Shown here in pieces: positions 63,925 through 64,000 of a stretch of DNA of 64,000 bases (its first letter is position 1; each line of letters begins with the position of its first letter). This stretch comes from Nemertoderma westbladi (lineage: Eukaryota; Xenacoelomorpha; Nemertodermatida; Nemertodermatidae): NCBI GenBank assembly GCA_032718475.1, contig JAUCBJ010009137.1, positions 1 through 64,000 on the forward strand. Reading direction: 5' to 3'. Below the pieces are notes generated by a model. That model made no database searches. It had not been told where the DNA came from and saw nothing but the letters and a program-made list of their open reading frames with translations. The translations under genes were made by a program, and so were the position numbers.

Positions 63925-64000
63925 TTAAGTATACGATATCTAAAAGGGGGAAGTTTGGATTCACTGAATAAATGCAGTTCACCAAACTTCCCCCGAATGC

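Overview
This window is animal (metazoan) DNA, most likely from a marine invertebrate. It is AT-rich, has no operons or ribosome-binding sites, and is filled with eukaryotic transposable elements: LINEs with endonuclease and reverse transcriptase domains, Penelope-like elements, a BEL/Pao-type LTR element, several TIR DNA transposons and many minisatellites. The one convincing host gene is an intact, intronless SLC35B4-like nucleotide-sugar transporter at 29551-30597. The species cannot be named from the sequence. A 100-N assembly gap lies at 60355-60454.

Layout. 1-830: a fold-back repeat with a G23 tract. 1.1-4.5 kb: small repeats, a ~150-bp satellite, a 5'-truncated LINE (+) and a Penelope endonuclease fragment (-). 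4.9-7.0 kb: a minus-strand LINE split by a 1373-bp TIR transposon with a 6-bp target duplication. 7236-8317: a fold-back element with a 9-bp target duplication. 9.7-12.7 kb: a decayed two-ORF LINE (-) carrying a 39-bp palindromic insertion. 13184-25093: an 11.9-kb LTR element with near-identical LTRs, a 1570-aa gag-protease ORF lacking reverse transcriptase, and a separate zinc-knuckle ORF beside the 3' LTR. 25.1-26.3 kb: another Penelope fragment. 26.8-27.7 kb: a 21-bp minisatellite. 28.0-28.9 kb: an RTE-like LINE with target duplication. 29.6-30.6 kb: the transporter. 31.4-33.3 kb: a Helentron-type element split by an RTE-like LINE. 34.0-37.6 kb: remnants of a second copy of the LTR family, interrupted by a GIY-YIG ORF. 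38.3-42.8 kb: a head-to-tail cluster of Helentron-like (HINE) elements. 45.0-45.8 kb: a 19-bp array. 47.2-51.4 kb: a large nested inverted-repeat element. 52.3-52.7 kb: a 22-bp array. 53487-60354: tandem full-length Penelope-like elements with identical 999-aa ORFs, running into the gap. 60.8-63.9 kb: two TTAA-flanked non-autonomous transposons.

Most of the sequence is nested transposon history. In three cases the pre-insertion sequence can be read through after removing the insert and one target duplication: 5184-6556 within a LINE, 10658-10696 within a LINE, and 31761-33255 within a Helentron-like element. The most unusual object is the LTR element at 13184-25093. It is recent by LTR identity, has no polymerase, and has an uncharacterised 3'-terminal ORF with two zinc knuckles that recurs in a second copy next to the same polypurine tract. 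All family names come from motif recognition without database searches.
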